Positions 13,037 to 33,400 of a stretch of DNA of 64,000 nucleotides are shown piece after piece. The notes below the pieces were generated by a model. That model was not told the origin of the DNA, did not search any database, and saw only the letters and a program-made list of their open reading frames with translations. Source of the stretch: Casuarina equisetifolia (Eukaryota; Streptophyta; Magnoliopsida; Fagales; Casuarinaceae). The stretch spans positions 12,799,884-12,863,883 of the forward strand of contig CM052356.1 in NCBI GenBank assembly GCA_028551475.1, written 5' to 3'. A program made the translations under genes and the position numbers. The number at the start of each line of letters is the position of its first letter. Positions within the stretch are counted from its first letter, which is position 1.

Positions 13037-13699
13037 TTTACTTCACTCTAAGAAGCATGCAAGGGCAGTAAAACGTAGTCCTCTGCCTCGCGCTCTGTCT
13101 CTCTTTCACTCTAGCAGGATGACAGTGATGATCCAGGGTAAGTCAAATAATTTGGGCAGTGTTGTCTTGTTCGTTTCCCGTCTACCCTTTCGAGCCTTTT
13201 GATTTGGGAAGGTAGAGCCGTACAAGCTTCAGCTACCTAAAAGACCATCTGCTTGTGCCCCCACTCGAAAAGAAGCTTTTTCCTTGTTTTGTTTTTTTGG
13301 TTTTTATTTGAACGTGCTGCTATTGTGAGTTAGGAATATTCTTTCCGTCCTCTAGTAGATATCTGAGATGTCATGAATGAAAGATTTATCAGAATTTAGG
13401 TCGCAAGGGCCCCCGCCCCAGCGAACACGAAAATTGGAAACACCTTCACCTCAGGGATGTACAGCTCCTCTTTCGACGACAGTTTTTCACCTATGGCCTA
13501 GTTTTTCATTGGTGGGTGCACAATCTCTTTGCTATTGAGTGGAAGCAAGATTAAATAAAATAGAAGAAAACTATCAGCAGCATTCTTAGTTTGCGACAGA
13601 AGAGAGCAACAACGCCAGGAAGTATTGAACGCCCGTAGGCTCCTTGCATTCTATTGCAATGCAAAAAGAGTACAACGTTTTGATTTTGGACAATTGTCA
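13037..13699 (-). promoter_or_regulatory. Upstream region of VTE2 (probable promoter and 5' UTR)
   Basis: Non-coding sequence immediately upstream of the VTE2 start codon. It is less AT-rich than its surroundings and includes CT-rich stretches on the plus strand (about 13078-13116). I could not define a TATA box or transcription start. The copia relic that begins near 13.7 kb limits the intact upstream region to roughly 0.7 kb. Confidence 0.35.
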
Positions 13700-13739
13700 A
13701 AGAATAGTGCATGAGTAAGAAAACTATACAGGATGGGGC

Positions 13740-14765
13740 CGCCTACAAAGGCTATACAATATTGGCATGTACAAAACTAATAACCTCCCTCAATTTTAGG
13801 ATTGGTGGAGATCCAAAATGCCAAGCTTGGATAATAGATGCTAATGTTGACTACTACCTAGTGCCTTTGTTAACAAGTTCACAAGCTATTCTTTGGCACA
13901 AATGTCGCGTGTGCCTATTAGCCCTTTTGTACTTTGTCACATATGAAATGACAATTTACCTTTTTATGCTTGGTTCTAGCATAAAAGATTGTGTTGGCTG
14001 CAATGTGAGTAGTGGCTACGTTGTTGCAATAAAGTGATATAGGTCATGGAATAGTAGCTCCAAAATTTCTTAATAAGCTAATCATGCAAATGATTTCACA
14101 CATGATGTTTACCATAACTCAATATACAACTTCAATAGAGGACTTGGAAACAATGGGTTGTTTCTTGGCTATCCAAGTTACCAATTACTTACCAAGTAGT
14201 AAGTAAAAACCTATGGTTGAATGCTACAACATAAGACAAGTGTCATAGGTGATGCAAATGAAAAGAAGATACCAAGACCAAGACATCCTTTAACATACTT
14301 CAAAACCCACATAGCAACCTCCATGTGGGACTGCTTTGGAGCATGAGTGAACTAATTAAGGAGTTAAATTGCATAGGTGACGTCTAGCCTAATGTGCATC
14401 AAATAAATTAGTTTCTCCACCAACCTCTGATAAGGCTTATAATCACTGAAAGGAGGATCATACTTTTTATTAAGGACATACTTATCAAATTTAACTAAGG
14501 TGAGCTTAATATTTTCCTCTATTGGAGTGACAAAAGACATGGCCCCTAATAAGCATGCCCTTGAAATAAGTTCTAATGCATATTTGTGCTGGTTAAGATA
14601 TAGGTCATCTAGGGAATATGCAATCTCAATCTCAAAAAAGTACTTAGCTTGCCCAAATCTTTCATATAAAATAGGGATTGTAGTTGGCTTTTCACATTAA
14701 TTATAGCAACGAAATCATTCCCTACCACTAGGATGTTATCTACATAGATCAATACAACAACAACA
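13740..14765 (-). mobile_element. Decayed Ty1/copia pol fragment (RT and RNase H)
   Basis: Minus-strand translation in broken frames gives, in order, the RT catalytic region with YVDN in place of YVDD and then VVGNDF (about 14690-14760), the RT C-terminal part (PYQRLVEKLIYL, about 14400), RNase H (KKQPIVSKSS near 14150; ISLYCNN near 14040), and the usual copia pol end (FYARTKHKKVNCHFICDK near 13950). Many stops and frameshifts show it is dead. No LTR or target duplication could be fixed. It starts about 0.7 kb upstream of VTE2. Confidence 0.75.
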
Positions 14766-14789
14766 CACAAAATGACAATCTATCTTGAG

Positions 14790-15090
14790 GTGTTTGGTGT
14801 GTTGATGAAAGATCGGATTGTCCATAATGTCATAATAAAGGAAAACAAGTAGTGAAAGATCAATCCCAAAATCATTGAGTAGGCTAATAATCCATATAAT
14901 CTTTCAAACAATAGAAGTCATGGCTTGGTACTTAGCCTTAACTAAAGAAAGGGACATTGTTGGTTGCTTTTTCATTGACCATGAAATTAAATAAGCATCA
15001 AGCTTAATAAAATAACTAGTCATTTACCACCTAGACAAAGGGCATGTCCTAAGTCAGAATCACAAAAGGCCATCAAGTCCACCTAAAAAA
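14790..15090 (-). mobile_element. Second, separate Ty1/copia RNase H fragment
   Basis: The minus strand encodes a degraded copia RNase H: AFCDSDLGHA near 15070, then SWSMKKQPTMSLSLVKAKYQ in shifted frames, then DFGIDLSLL near 14850. It lies on the 5' side of the neighbouring RT fragment although RNase H should follow RT. It is therefore a second copy or a rearranged piece, not a continuation of the adjacent relic. It is inactive. Confidence 0.65.
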
Positions 15091-16695
15091 GGAGAGAAAA
15101 AAAAAACCTTGATCCTAGACAATTATTTATGTTAAGATAAGTTAACTAATATTCTTTAATGATGAGTAATAACTTATGCTTATCTCCATGATTATGTGCC
15201 TTAAATAAATAATATTCCTCATCATAGTAAATAAGTTGATTTATATAAATATTATTATATTTAATCATGGAAATATTAATGAATGAATTATCCTATGGCC
15301 TTTGTATCTATTTATATGGATATTGAACTTTGGTGATTTTTTATTTTTTATTTTTTATTTTCTAGATCTATATGGCCTAGCATACTAAATTGTGTGAGAA
15401 AAGAGGATATAGTATTTGGACATGAATAAAGAAAAATGAATGGACCAAAGCCAAAGAACTAATTGTTACTTTGAAGGATGCCTAACCTAAAGCTCCCTTA
15501 AGAAACCAAGAAAGGCTTGTGCAAAAGTCCATCCCATGTACATAATGAGAAAACCTTGAGCAATGTCATTATTGTAAAGGGTTTAGAAAAGAAAAACAAG
15601 AACAACTAGAAAAGAAAAAGGAGTCCATGTCAAATTCAAAGGAGGATTCCAAAAGAAGGATCATGAGAAAGCATTCTCAAATCCTTATTGCTTTGTCATG
15701 AAAAGAAAGAAAAAAGGTTATGCTCTTCCTCACTCCAAGCCAATGGTTCACTCATAATGGTTATCGACATAGAAGATTAATGCTTAACATTCATTAATCA
15801 AAGTTTTCCAAAGGCCAGACCATTTGAGTATAAAGAGAAGATAGAAAGGGAAGTTTAGGTTTCATTACAAAATTTTATTGAGCTATTTGTTATTCAACTT
15901 GTGTTAAATTTGTGTGTTGAATTGTTAATTCTTTTTTGTATTGTCAATTGTTGTTTTGGTTTCATTGTTTATATGCTTCAATAGCATAAATCAAAACTAA
16001 AACTAGAAACTTAGAAGCTTTAAAAATTGTATATGTTAGTGGTTTATGTAATATATTTCTCATTGCTTTTGTTTGGCAAATAGTGCTTAAGGATTGAAGG
16101 TTTCATTAAGTTGCAATTTGGCAAGGATTTTGCAATAAACTTGGGCTTATGGAGGTTAGAGTTAAGAGTACCAAGGTTGAAACTTTGGCTCATGGGGGCA
16201 TAAGGAGAGCATAGGTTAATGAGAGTGTCAAACCCAAAAGCGTGGTGAAATGTTATGATTCTAAGTGAAATCTTACAAAACAGTCATCAAACAGTCTTTT
16301 GGTATAATGGTAGTAGGATGGTAACAAATAGTTAATTTGGATTGATTTCAATGGCTTGAAATGCATGCTAGGTGGTGACCTTCAACCTAGCTTTTGGACC
16401 CTTTGCCAAGAAATTATGGAAAATTACATTTAACAAAGGAATTTTGGGGCTAAAATTGGGAACCTAACCAAGTTTTTGTATTTTAATGGAAAATACCAAG
16501 AGAAAGTTCTACATATTTGAGTAAACAAAATAAATTCTCCTACTAGATACTTTTCTATTAAGTTTGGGTTACGACACCATTAATATCTCATAATAGCCTA
16601 TATGTTTGGTTTACATCCTAACAACAAAACTATCCAACCTAATAAAATAACAAACTATACATTAAGCCTAACCTTGCAAGTCCTACTAGTAATAA
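15091..16695. other. Unassigned AT-rich sequence, probably transposon-derived
   Basis: No gene or domain is recognised. It lies between copia fragments and a gypsy fragment, so it is probably old transposon sequence (LTR or untranslated parts), but I could not identify termini. It includes a TTTTTATTTTTTATTTT low-complexity tract at about 15338-15362. Confidence 0.4.
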
Positions 16696-16699
16696 TCCC

Positions 16700-17965
16700 C
16701 CCTCATTAGGATGACCTCATCCTAAAGGTTGAAAATGGTCTTTGCCAATCTAAAAATTGGGATAATGCTCTTGAAATTGCTCATCTTCCTCCTAAATGGC
16801 TTTTGATGGTGTATGACCTTGCTAATGAATCAACAACTCTCACTTCCTTTGCTTATTATGCTTATGTAACACTACTTAGGGCTAGTTTTCCTCCTTTTAA
16901 CTCTTCTTTAGTATCACGAAACTCTTCTTACTCTCCACTTATAGTTCCAACATATCATTTGAGCTTAGAAACATAAAAGATGAAATATACCTTTACTCCC
17001 ACTAGCAAACTAAGCTTGTAGGTGATTCTTCCAATGCTTTACAATGCTTTATAAGGACCATGGAAACAAGAAGTCAACTTATTGGTCTAGCGATTAGATG
17101 ATGAAATTTGGTGATGTTGGTGTATCATCCTGTACATAATCACGTTCTTGAAATTGTATCTTGTGTCTCTTCTTGTCATATATCTTTTTCATTCTTTCTT
17201 GAGCAACTTGAAGATTCCTTTTGATTTGTGTTAGTACTTGGTCACACTTTTCCAACAATTGTTTAACTTTAGCTACCTTTGTTGTACTAGCTACGTAATA
17301 GAGAAAGGTAGGGAAACTGTGGCCATATACTTCTACCTCATATGGCGTGTGTAGTGTTGCCCCATGCTAATTAATACAAAATTAAGCCCAAGTAAATCAC
17401 TTACCCCATTGTTTGGGGTTGTCTCCTACAAACATTTCAAATACATCTCTAATGTCTTATTGAGTATTTCTATTTGCTTATATGATGGGGGATGATAAAT
17501 GAAAGTGAAATTATAGTTAGTCCTTTGCAACTTGGATAGTTCCTTCCAAAAATTACTAGTGGAAAATGCATTCCAATCATATACAATCGACTTTAACATC
17601 TCATACAATTTGAATATGTTATTAAAGAAGGCTTGGGCTATTATGGGTGTAACATAAGGATGAGTTAGGGGAATAAAATGTTTAAACTTGAACAATTGAT
17701 CAATTACCACTAAAATCATAACTTTCCTCCTGAAATTAAAAAATTCTCAATAAAATCTATGGCAATATCCTTCCAAATCTAGTTTGGTATGGAAAAGGAG
17801 TTGTAACTTGCCTCTTGGCAACCTATTTTCACTATTTTTTGTTGACATACTTGACACTCTACACTAATTGATCTACAACTCTTTTCATTTTCTTCTAAAA
17901 GAATAAAGATTTTATCCTTTGCAATGTTTTCTCCATTCCATCATAGGTGCTCATATAAAATTCCT
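16700..17965 (-). mobile_element. Decayed Ty3/gypsy chromovirus integrase and chromodomain fragment
   Basis: Read on the minus strand from 17965 down, the broken frames give an integrase zinc-binding and linker region (around 17760-17950). Next is the catalytic core (17426-17719) with VVIDQLFKFKHFIPL and YHPPSYKQIEILNK. The GPY/F-type C-terminal region (QERMKKIYDKKR, HGPYKAL) lies at about 17060-17330, and remnants of a chromodomain fall around 16720-16850. The chromodomain places it in the chromovirus branch. The core acidic positions are damaged and stops are frequent, so the piece is inactive. gag, RT and LTRs were not found next to it. Confidence 0.7.
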
Positions 17966-18175
17966 TCAATATCTCTGGAATTAAGGAGGATTTTGACGGG
18001 AGATAGGTCCAACTCTTGGAAAGAATTATCCCATTATTATATTCCCAAGGACCCGTAGCCTCCCCTTAGGTCTATTTGCTTAGTCAATTCCCTTCTCTTC
18101 TCATTGCCCTTAATTTCTTCTTTGGTTATATTAAGCCACAATGGATTGGTATTGATACTCGACATTCTCCTTGAT

Positions 18176-18310
18176 CTTTTTATTTTTATTTTTATTTTTA
18201 TTTTTTACACACACATGGGAAGGGGGAGGGGAGGAGGTTTCAAACCCTTAACTTGATAAACTCACATTGGAGCGAGGACGATAGCAGCAATGCCTGTTAG
18301 ACTAGAGCCT
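18176..18310 (-). mobile_element. tRNA-derived SINE-like insertion (minus)
   Basis: On the minus strand there is a Pol III B-box-like GGTTTGAAACC (18236-18246). A C-rich stretch, TGTGTGTG and an A-rich tail of AAAAATA units ending near 18176 follow. The body after the B box resembles the SINE-like insertion at 41608-41726, which suggests one family. The 5' end (near 18310) and the target duplication could not be fixed. Confidence 0.5.
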
Positions 18311-19458
18311 GCCCAATCAGGGACGTGCTCGGGTGACAGAAATATATTTTCCCATAAACGTAACGGAGGATACTTACGGTTTGGCTGCATTGGACATCGC
18401 CAGGTACAACGCATGTGCAATAAGACTACTCAAAAACCCTCCAAAACATTGGATTATCTCAGACAGCAAAATGCCTCCGACATAGATGTTTAGGGAGACT
18501 ACTAACCCAGCCTTCATTCTGCCCGGGTAGCCACTCTCCCATAGCAAATTTTATTACAAAGAATATTTGAGTATGAATCCAATGCCAACAATTAGAGAGT
18601 CTAAAACTTAATTCAAAAACTAACTTATAAATTGAAAGAGATTTCTTTATTTAAACTTAATTACAAACTTCTTTCTCTTCCTTATGATACTCCTGTCATT
18701 CAATACCAAGATGTCATCTCGATAATAGTTATGCTAACAATAGACTTGGAATTATTATTAAAAGACTCAACTTGTAAATTATTAAAAAAAATAAAACTTT
18801 TCTATTTTTTTATATTTTTATTTTTATTTAAACTTAACCATAAGCTTTTCTTCTTTAGTGTGAGACTCGTGACCTTCATCACCAACCCAACCAGAGCATA
18901 ATTCTGATTCTTGACAACCTAATTCCATCTCTCAAGAGCTTGATTTGTGAGACCACCTTAAAAGCATATGGTTGGTTACTTGCGTATCTCTAACATTCAC
19001 TAGTTACAAAGAATGCTTTTCTGAAATACAAATACATTGATGGTTAGCTCCCAATGTACAATTGAGTACGCGAAAGAAAAGTTAACGTGACTAGAAGAGA
19101 AGAATGAAGGTACACCTTGAAGAGTGTTTACATCGACTCAGACTGTCATACAGTCAAGTTCAGCTAGACACTGCAGTACAAAAGAAACATAGATCAGATC
19201 CCAATAAAAGATCCTGTACGAATTCGATGCGTTTCTGGTTTTCCATACACGAGTATAAACGTCGAACTGGAAGCATTTCTGCCATTGCATACATAGGTAT
19301 AAATAAATACAGATACATCATACTCCAGTGGAGATAGTCTGCAGACACTTCCACTTACAAATAAATTCTACGTACCAACAATTCCAAGATCCAGAACTTC
19401 CAAATAACATTTCTGATAAAACAAAAATCAAACATTCAGTTCACAGAGAACAGACATT
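18311..19458. other. Intergenic / 3' flank of the 132-aa protein gene
   Basis: AT-rich sequence with no recognisable gene. Its right-hand part is directly downstream (minus sense) of the stop codon at 19459-19461 and probably contains that gene's 3' UTR. It includes low-complexity T/A tracts around 18780-18835. Confidence 0.4.
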
Positions 19459-22068
19459 TTACACACTCTGTAGTTTGCTTGATGTATCTTTTGCTGTTGC
19501 ATCCCCCTTTTCCTGCAGTCATTGGAAAGGTAAAATGACTTACATAGCAACGAAATTATAGGACTTTAATACGTAGGCAAGAACAACCATGTAACTCATA
19601 TTATTTCCATGGAATTTAAGTTATACGTATTAACAGCAACACAAAATATCAAATCCATTATTTCCATCCAGAAACTGACTAGTTTTACATGATATTTGGA
19701 TAGTTGCTAGTTCAGGGTCCAATATCGTCTACATTGAATCAGTGGATAGTTGCTAGTTCGGAATCAGCAACCTAATTCCAAGCCCCAGCAGCCCCCCCTC
19801 CCCCTTTCCTCTCTTCTCTCTTAATACGGAGAAGGAGCAAAGTGTATTCAAACTACTAGAGGTCGCTGATGACACCAGGGAAATTCCGTACTACAGGGAG
19901 CAACTTCAGAAAAAGAAATTCACACACTCGGATTGGGATAGAACTTCCAATTTACTTGCAAAGCAAAACCCGTCCAGACAGGCAGGCCAATTTAGAAAGT
20001 TACAGTATTGCCATAAGCTAAACATGATGCAACGTCATGACCATGTCCCTGATCAGAGTTCCAACTCAGAAAACGATTGAATGATATGGACTCATACACA
20101 GACCAGTAATCAACTGAATACTATGGTCTTATCTCAGAAGACACATTCATTAGGCTTTTGACTTGATAATCCATTATACTTTTTCACTCTCCTCTTTTCC
20201 CTTTTGGCAGCCTAGGACTTAAAATAAAGTGGATCCTTTGGAGCCATATAATGTCAAATATATATTTTGATGGATTGGTAGAAAGTAAAAGGAGCTGAAG
20301 ACCCCTTTGTAAGAGAGAATTTTAATCCATCATGACATCAGACAACCATGGTTTCCACCAAAATGCACAATGTCAACCCATTGACATATGCAGCTTCTTA
20401 TACATGATTTCTCAAAGCATCATTAAATTGATGCCAACTGATTTAAGCAAAGGAGTGAGCGGCAGAAATATTTCTAACACATAGCAACTTTTAATGCATC
20501 AGGAAGTCAGACAATCCAAATTCCATAAACCTACAATTCAATTAGTAGGACCAGTTCTTGACATCTCTTGACTCATGCACAACAGGGCAAACTATCATTA
20601 AATCATACTTTAGAAATAAAACCAAGCAAACAGGATGATGAGGTCACTAATATTGGGCAAAATATCAAGACTTAAATATTCACGTTCAATAACAGAAAAA
20701 CATTGGAATTGTCATCCTTTCCTAAAAGCAAGCTGATCTATTTAATGGGATATCTTCATATATCCACGAAGTTGTTTCATAAGCAACTCTGAGCCATGGG
20801 AAGATGAATGCAATAGTATTATCTATGCCAACCTCTAATAGGAGGCACTCATAATTTCTTCCTCAAATCATATCAAAACATCTATTACGCCTTCAAACAG
20901 ATAAACGTTGCAGCATCCTATAACATACACCAGAAAAGTAATAGTGCCTGAAATGTAATGGTTCAATTCTTGAACGCAGAGAAAGAAAGACACGAGTCCC
21001 AAAAGTAATGGAGAACTCAAGAATTACATCAAAGCCTAAGCAGCTCCTACCTGAGCAATCTCATAATTGTACCAACAACACACACTAAAATAGCATATTG
21101 ACTTATTGCATGATACACTCCAACCACACCAAAAAATAAAATAAATACAATAAAATAAGACTACTAATCTTCTATCTCCAAGAAAAAAAAAAAAAAGAAC
21201 AAGAAAAATCGACATTCAATACAGATGCTTACCAATCCCTTGCTCTCAAAATAGTCGTCTAGTGCCCATTGATACTTTGACTGGTTCAACCCAAACCAGC
21301 GCGCCAAATGGTCATCCAAACTCGAATGCGCTGCATTAGTCCCGAAAAATAAATTCCCTTACAATTTGTTCAGCTACAACGAAAATGCTTTTAAAGGCAT
21401 AAGTGAAAACATTGAGTCACAAATCTTTCATTAAAGAGGACATTGAGTTCCATTTCCAAAACTTGCCAACCATTTAGCAACGAAAACTAGTTTAATTTAT
21501 TTCTCCTCCATTCTCCGGACAGGCAACGAAATGCTAACAAATCATTTACAGAAATCCCGTGTTTGCTTACCAAGAAAATACAAAAAATTGAAACCAAACC
21601 CAATTTTCAAGTCATAGTTTTCTCATTATTGGGATATTTTGATCCCAATTAATGCATCAGCATCCGCGCATATTCTAGCTGGATTTTTATTTTTCCTTTT
21701 TAGTTTCTCCCAAACCCAACCGCATTGTCTTTATTTTTTATTTTTTCCTTTTCCTTATCTTAACTGAGAAACCAAACAAACTTTAAAGAGATCCCTGGAG
21801 GCCCAACAAAACCCCACATACCATTCTGCACTTGGGTGACGGCATTCTTGAAGAACCCCAAGAAAGTGCCATTGTACGTCACGGTCTCGGTAGACTTACT
21901 GAACTGATGCGGCGGAGGCTGCACAGGAGGCGGAGAAACGACATTTTTGGGCGAATCGAACATCGGCCCTTGAGAAGGCTTCGGAGTGGAAGGTGGGGTC
22001 ATGAACACCGTGTACGGCCCGATTTTTCCGATCATCGGAGGAGGCGTGGAGTTTCGGTTGGCAGCCAT
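19459..22068 (-). CDS. Conserved plant protein of unknown function, 132 aa, three exons
   Basis: Exons are 21822-22068, 21233-21330 and 19459-19512, joined by GT-AG introns in compatible phases (a GCG alanine codon is split G|CG at the first junction), ending in TAA. The product has a proline/threonine/serine-rich N-terminus (MAANRNSTPPPMIGKIGPYT..., polyproline near residues 45-53). A central block follows, LGFFKNAVTQVQNAHSSLDD then LARWFGLNQSKYQWALDDYF, and a short charged C-terminus ending KDTSSKLQSV. I recall similar short plant proteins with no assigned role, so I give no function or symbol. I see no clear membrane segment. The start at 22068 is chosen because the family seems to begin MAANRN. 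The frame stays open upstream to another ATG at 22308, which would add 80 residues. Confidence 0.85.
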
Positions 22069-23759
22069 TGGGGGAAAACGAAAGGAAGGCGAGAGAAAGT
22101 GTTGGGGTGCCAAGAGGCAAGCGGCAGGCTGAGAGGAACAGGAGTAGAGAGTAAGGAGGAAGAGTAAAGATACGGATGCAGCACGCGAGGCGAGTGGCTT
22201 TGCTCGGATCTTTGTCTTGAGGAGTTTACCTTTTTTCTTTTTTCCTTTATTGGTAAGGAATAGAACTGGCTCTTCTTCTGTGCAAGTGGGAAATGTGATT
22301 CCGAACACCCACCAGCCGCTTGCTTGCTGGACTCGCTTTCACTTAACTCGGCAAGTTGGGAACAACATCGTACTGAGTAGCGCTTTCGAAGAAACTACAG
22401 AGTTCGATCTTCTTGACATCCACTTTTACCACCAATTGCAATCTCAAAAGAGTAAACATTTTTAATATTGAATATCTACTCACTTTTTATTTATTTATTT
22501 ATTCACTTAACAGTCAACAACTGATGTTTCTATTTATGCTGATTTTCTAAGTAAAATAAATATTAAAACAGGATTAAAATAATTCATAGTGCACTCCGCT
22601 ATTCATTACAGATCGTTGCCAAACGACGCTCGCTTCAGGCCTCGGTAAGTGCTGTCATTAACAAACACATCACGTAATTTAAATCTGTTGTCACATATAG
22701 TTTTCCATTGTATTCTTAGTATAATGTCTTGGCTCTGTGGCGTTGGCTAACATGGGAAAGAAAGCTCAATTTAATTAATATCAGGAACAAACAGTGTTTA
22801 GTGCCCGACGGAGATTGACCCAAAAACAAAAGAAGACATTGTTCTGGTTTGATACCTTAAGGGGAAGGGTGGGGACTTTCTGAAATATAAATGCTTATTA
22901 CACGTTGAAAGCCTTGCCCTTTCACCTGCATTAAACACATTTTAGTTTTCTCCTCTCAATATTTCATTCCAAAATACTTTTATTTTTTTTTTGGGTAAAT
23001 TCATCAAATATATTCAATAAGATTTCATTCCAGAGATCAGGAAGAAAGAGAATAATAGTCTGAAATTAAAAGCAAAATAACACTAGCCAAACGCATCAGG
23101 CAAATTGAACAGAAAATAGAAATCAGTTTTGGGCGTCAGAATGGAGGGCAAGGCATAAAATGAAGTTGCTTATCAAAAAGATTGTGCACCCACCGCGCAC
23201 CCCGTAGATCGGCGGCACCGGCTCTAGAGAAGTCCCGCATACAAAACCTCTTGGCTTCTCTTGCTCTTCTTTTGAGCAGCACAACACGTTCTCAGTAAGT
23301 AAAGCTGAACAAGTTTCCATTGCATATAAAAGACACTAAGCAGTACATATACTATAAACATGCACCTCTTTTTCCTTTTCTCGATTCAATTAACAGAACC
23401 TAAAGCAACACATGGGGAAGAACAAGTAATAAACTAAACCTACATATATAAACCTACCTGTCCCTCAAATGCCACTAACCTAACAGGGAAGAATAATCCA
23501 TTGTGAGAACTGAAGGGCAAGTCACACACCAACCTCACCAAAAGACAAAGTCTTAAGCTTCTCATCGAAACTCAATTAAAAGTTCATCCCGAGTCAGAAC
23601 AACCCCATACAACATACTGCACATGAGCACCCACCTAATACAAGTCCCGGCTAGAACAACATTTTGTCGGGAGATATCAGCGACAGAAGCAAGATTCTCC
23701 TTGCATTTGAGGGCTCTTAGAGACCCCTTCACTATAGCTTTTTATTCTATACCTCTAAA
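22069..23759. other. Intergenic: 5' flank of the 132-aa gene and 3' flank of ADO1
   Basis: The part near 22069-22450 holds the likely promoter and 5' UTR of the 132-aa protein gene, more GC-rich than the average here. The part near 23100-23759 lies just beyond the ADO1 stop and probably contains its 3' UTR. A 65-codon minus-strand open frame at 23123-23320 has no support as a gene. I see no transposon. Confidence 0.45.
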
Positions 23760-31500
<7,741 letters not shown>

Positions 31501-32379
31501 TGAGCGTTATCTCTTTGGACTGAATCAAAATTACTTAACGACTTATCCTTTTCATGTACGCAAAATGATTTAAATCATAATTATCCAACGCTCAAGGAAC
31601 ATGAAATGAAAAGAACAAGGACCACTTGATAGTGACGATTTAAGAATTTTTGTCCAATTATAAACTCTAGTTACATTCTATGATTCACTAGATGACAAAA
31701 ACAAAGAAGATTTCTTTTTTTTTTCTTTTTTTCCTATTAAAACCAGCATATAAAATCCCCAATCACATATCCATCATTGAGAAAAAGTATCATCAATTTT
31801 TCATTGAATCACTAATTTAATCACATAAATCATCACCTTACAACAAAATGGACTGTTAATTAATTATATAAAATTACTTTATAAACTTAAGTGATCAATT
31901 AGAAGAATTTATTTTGTGAAATTAGTCAATTTTGTGAAGAAATTCTAAGAACAAGATATGAAACCTAGAGAAAAATGCATAAATCAATGTTGAGAAGGTA
32001 TTCTTAATTTAATTGCCTTTGTACATATAGAGAATGTCTAACTTATAAGGAAAATGAAATGCTTAAACTAGGAAAACAATAACAAAATCAATGTTAGTTT
32101 GATTTTTTCATGAATGTAATCCAATCAACAACTTAGGAAAACATTTGAAAATTTTAAATATAGAGTAAATCAAAGTTAGTGTGATTAAAAAGGGTTTATG
32201 ATCCTAGAATGATTAGCATTAACATAGTTGGTAGATTTCAAAAATTTCCCTTTGCATTCTACAAATTCAGAGGGGGGGATGGATTTTTGGCTTGATTGTT
32301 ACAAATTCCATTAAGTGAGAGCTTGGGGATGATGTGCATGCATTATATGTTGTTAGGATCAAGCCTCATCCAATATTAT
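31501..32379. other. AT-rich intergenic sequence, nothing recognised
   Basis: No gene, RNA or transposon terminus could be supported. It marks the change from the gene-containing left half to the transposon-dominated right half. Confidence 0.45.
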
Positions 32380-33400
32380 TAAAGGTAAGGCCCACTTAAT
32401 AAATCTAAGGCAACAAGTTAAGGGCTTATAGATCCTCTTTATAATTTGCCAATACCTCATAAATCCAATGGTTGCAGGATTGATAATGAGTAGAATAAAA
32501 GCTCACCTTTCCCTTAATCACTTGGTACTTGTGAAAGTGCGTCAATTACACAATTCTCACAATAAAGTAATTGTCTTATAAATACATCCTCCATTTTTGT
32601 GCCATCATCGTAATAGCTAGTAACTCCTTTTCATGTCAAAAGAGCCAAGTGCCTTGGAGCTAAGTCCTTACTTAGGTAAGCGATGAGTCTTCCTTCTTAC
32701 ATGAGCATTGCTCACACTCCCCTAAGGATCACATTAGACTTAACCACGAAGAGATTGCCTTATTTAGTTCTTCAAAACCTTATTTAAACCATTAGAGTCC
32801 TTTTTTTATAACATGTTAGTAAGCAACCTACTTATTTGCCTTTAATTTTTGACAAAGCACTTGTAATAAGTTGTAAGCTCTAAGAATTCACAAAGTCCTA
32901 GCCAAGTCAACATAATCTGCCTTAACCCCTTGCTCAAAATGACAAGACCTAAGTACTTAATATAATGCTATGCAAAGACACACTTGTTTCATATACAATT
33001 TGTGGTGTTGTAAGAGTTGGAAGCCTATGTTCAAGTGCCTTACATGGCTCTCCAAATTGGCATTGTAAACCAAAATGTCATTAAAGAGGATTAGTACAAA
33101 CCTTTTTAAGTATATTTTGAAGATGGAATTCATAAATGCCTTAAAGGTGGCTAGTGCATTTTCAATTAGATTGATAGGCATGACTAAGAACTATGAGATT
33201 GTTAAAGGCCTAACAATCTATACAAAACTACCATGAACCATAGTGCTTCTTTACTAATATAACTGGGATGCAACATTTCCTTTACCATAATCTCAACCTT
33301 GGCTTCTACACATAGGGTTATCGATAAGGCCTCACACTTATCGAACTACTTTTTGGTACCAATCATATGTGACAATCAAAGTCTTGAGGTAATGACAATT
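32380..33400 (-). mobile_element. Decayed Ty3/gypsy pol fragment (RT, RNase H)
   Basis: Minus-strand broken frames show the RT N-terminal motif (VKKHYGSW, FCIDC near 33220), then the RT core at 32957-33181 with FNDILVYNANLESH in place of the usual FDDIL, then RNase H (AYLSKDLAPRHLALLT near 32680, KMEDVFIRQL near 32590). The order and strand fit a gypsy pol read leftwards. The catalytic change and the many stops make it inactive. Confidence 0.7.

Noticed and set aside
13513..13528. GGTGGGTGCACAATCT shared with the minus strand near 23190, a possible common regulatory element
   Set aside because: One shared 16-mer is about what chance predicts in 64 kb, and the flanks do not extend the match.
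23123..23320. 65-codon minus-strand open frame downstream of ADO1
   Set aside because: It falls where the ADO1 3' UTR is expected, and neither its start nor its sequence suggests a separate gene.
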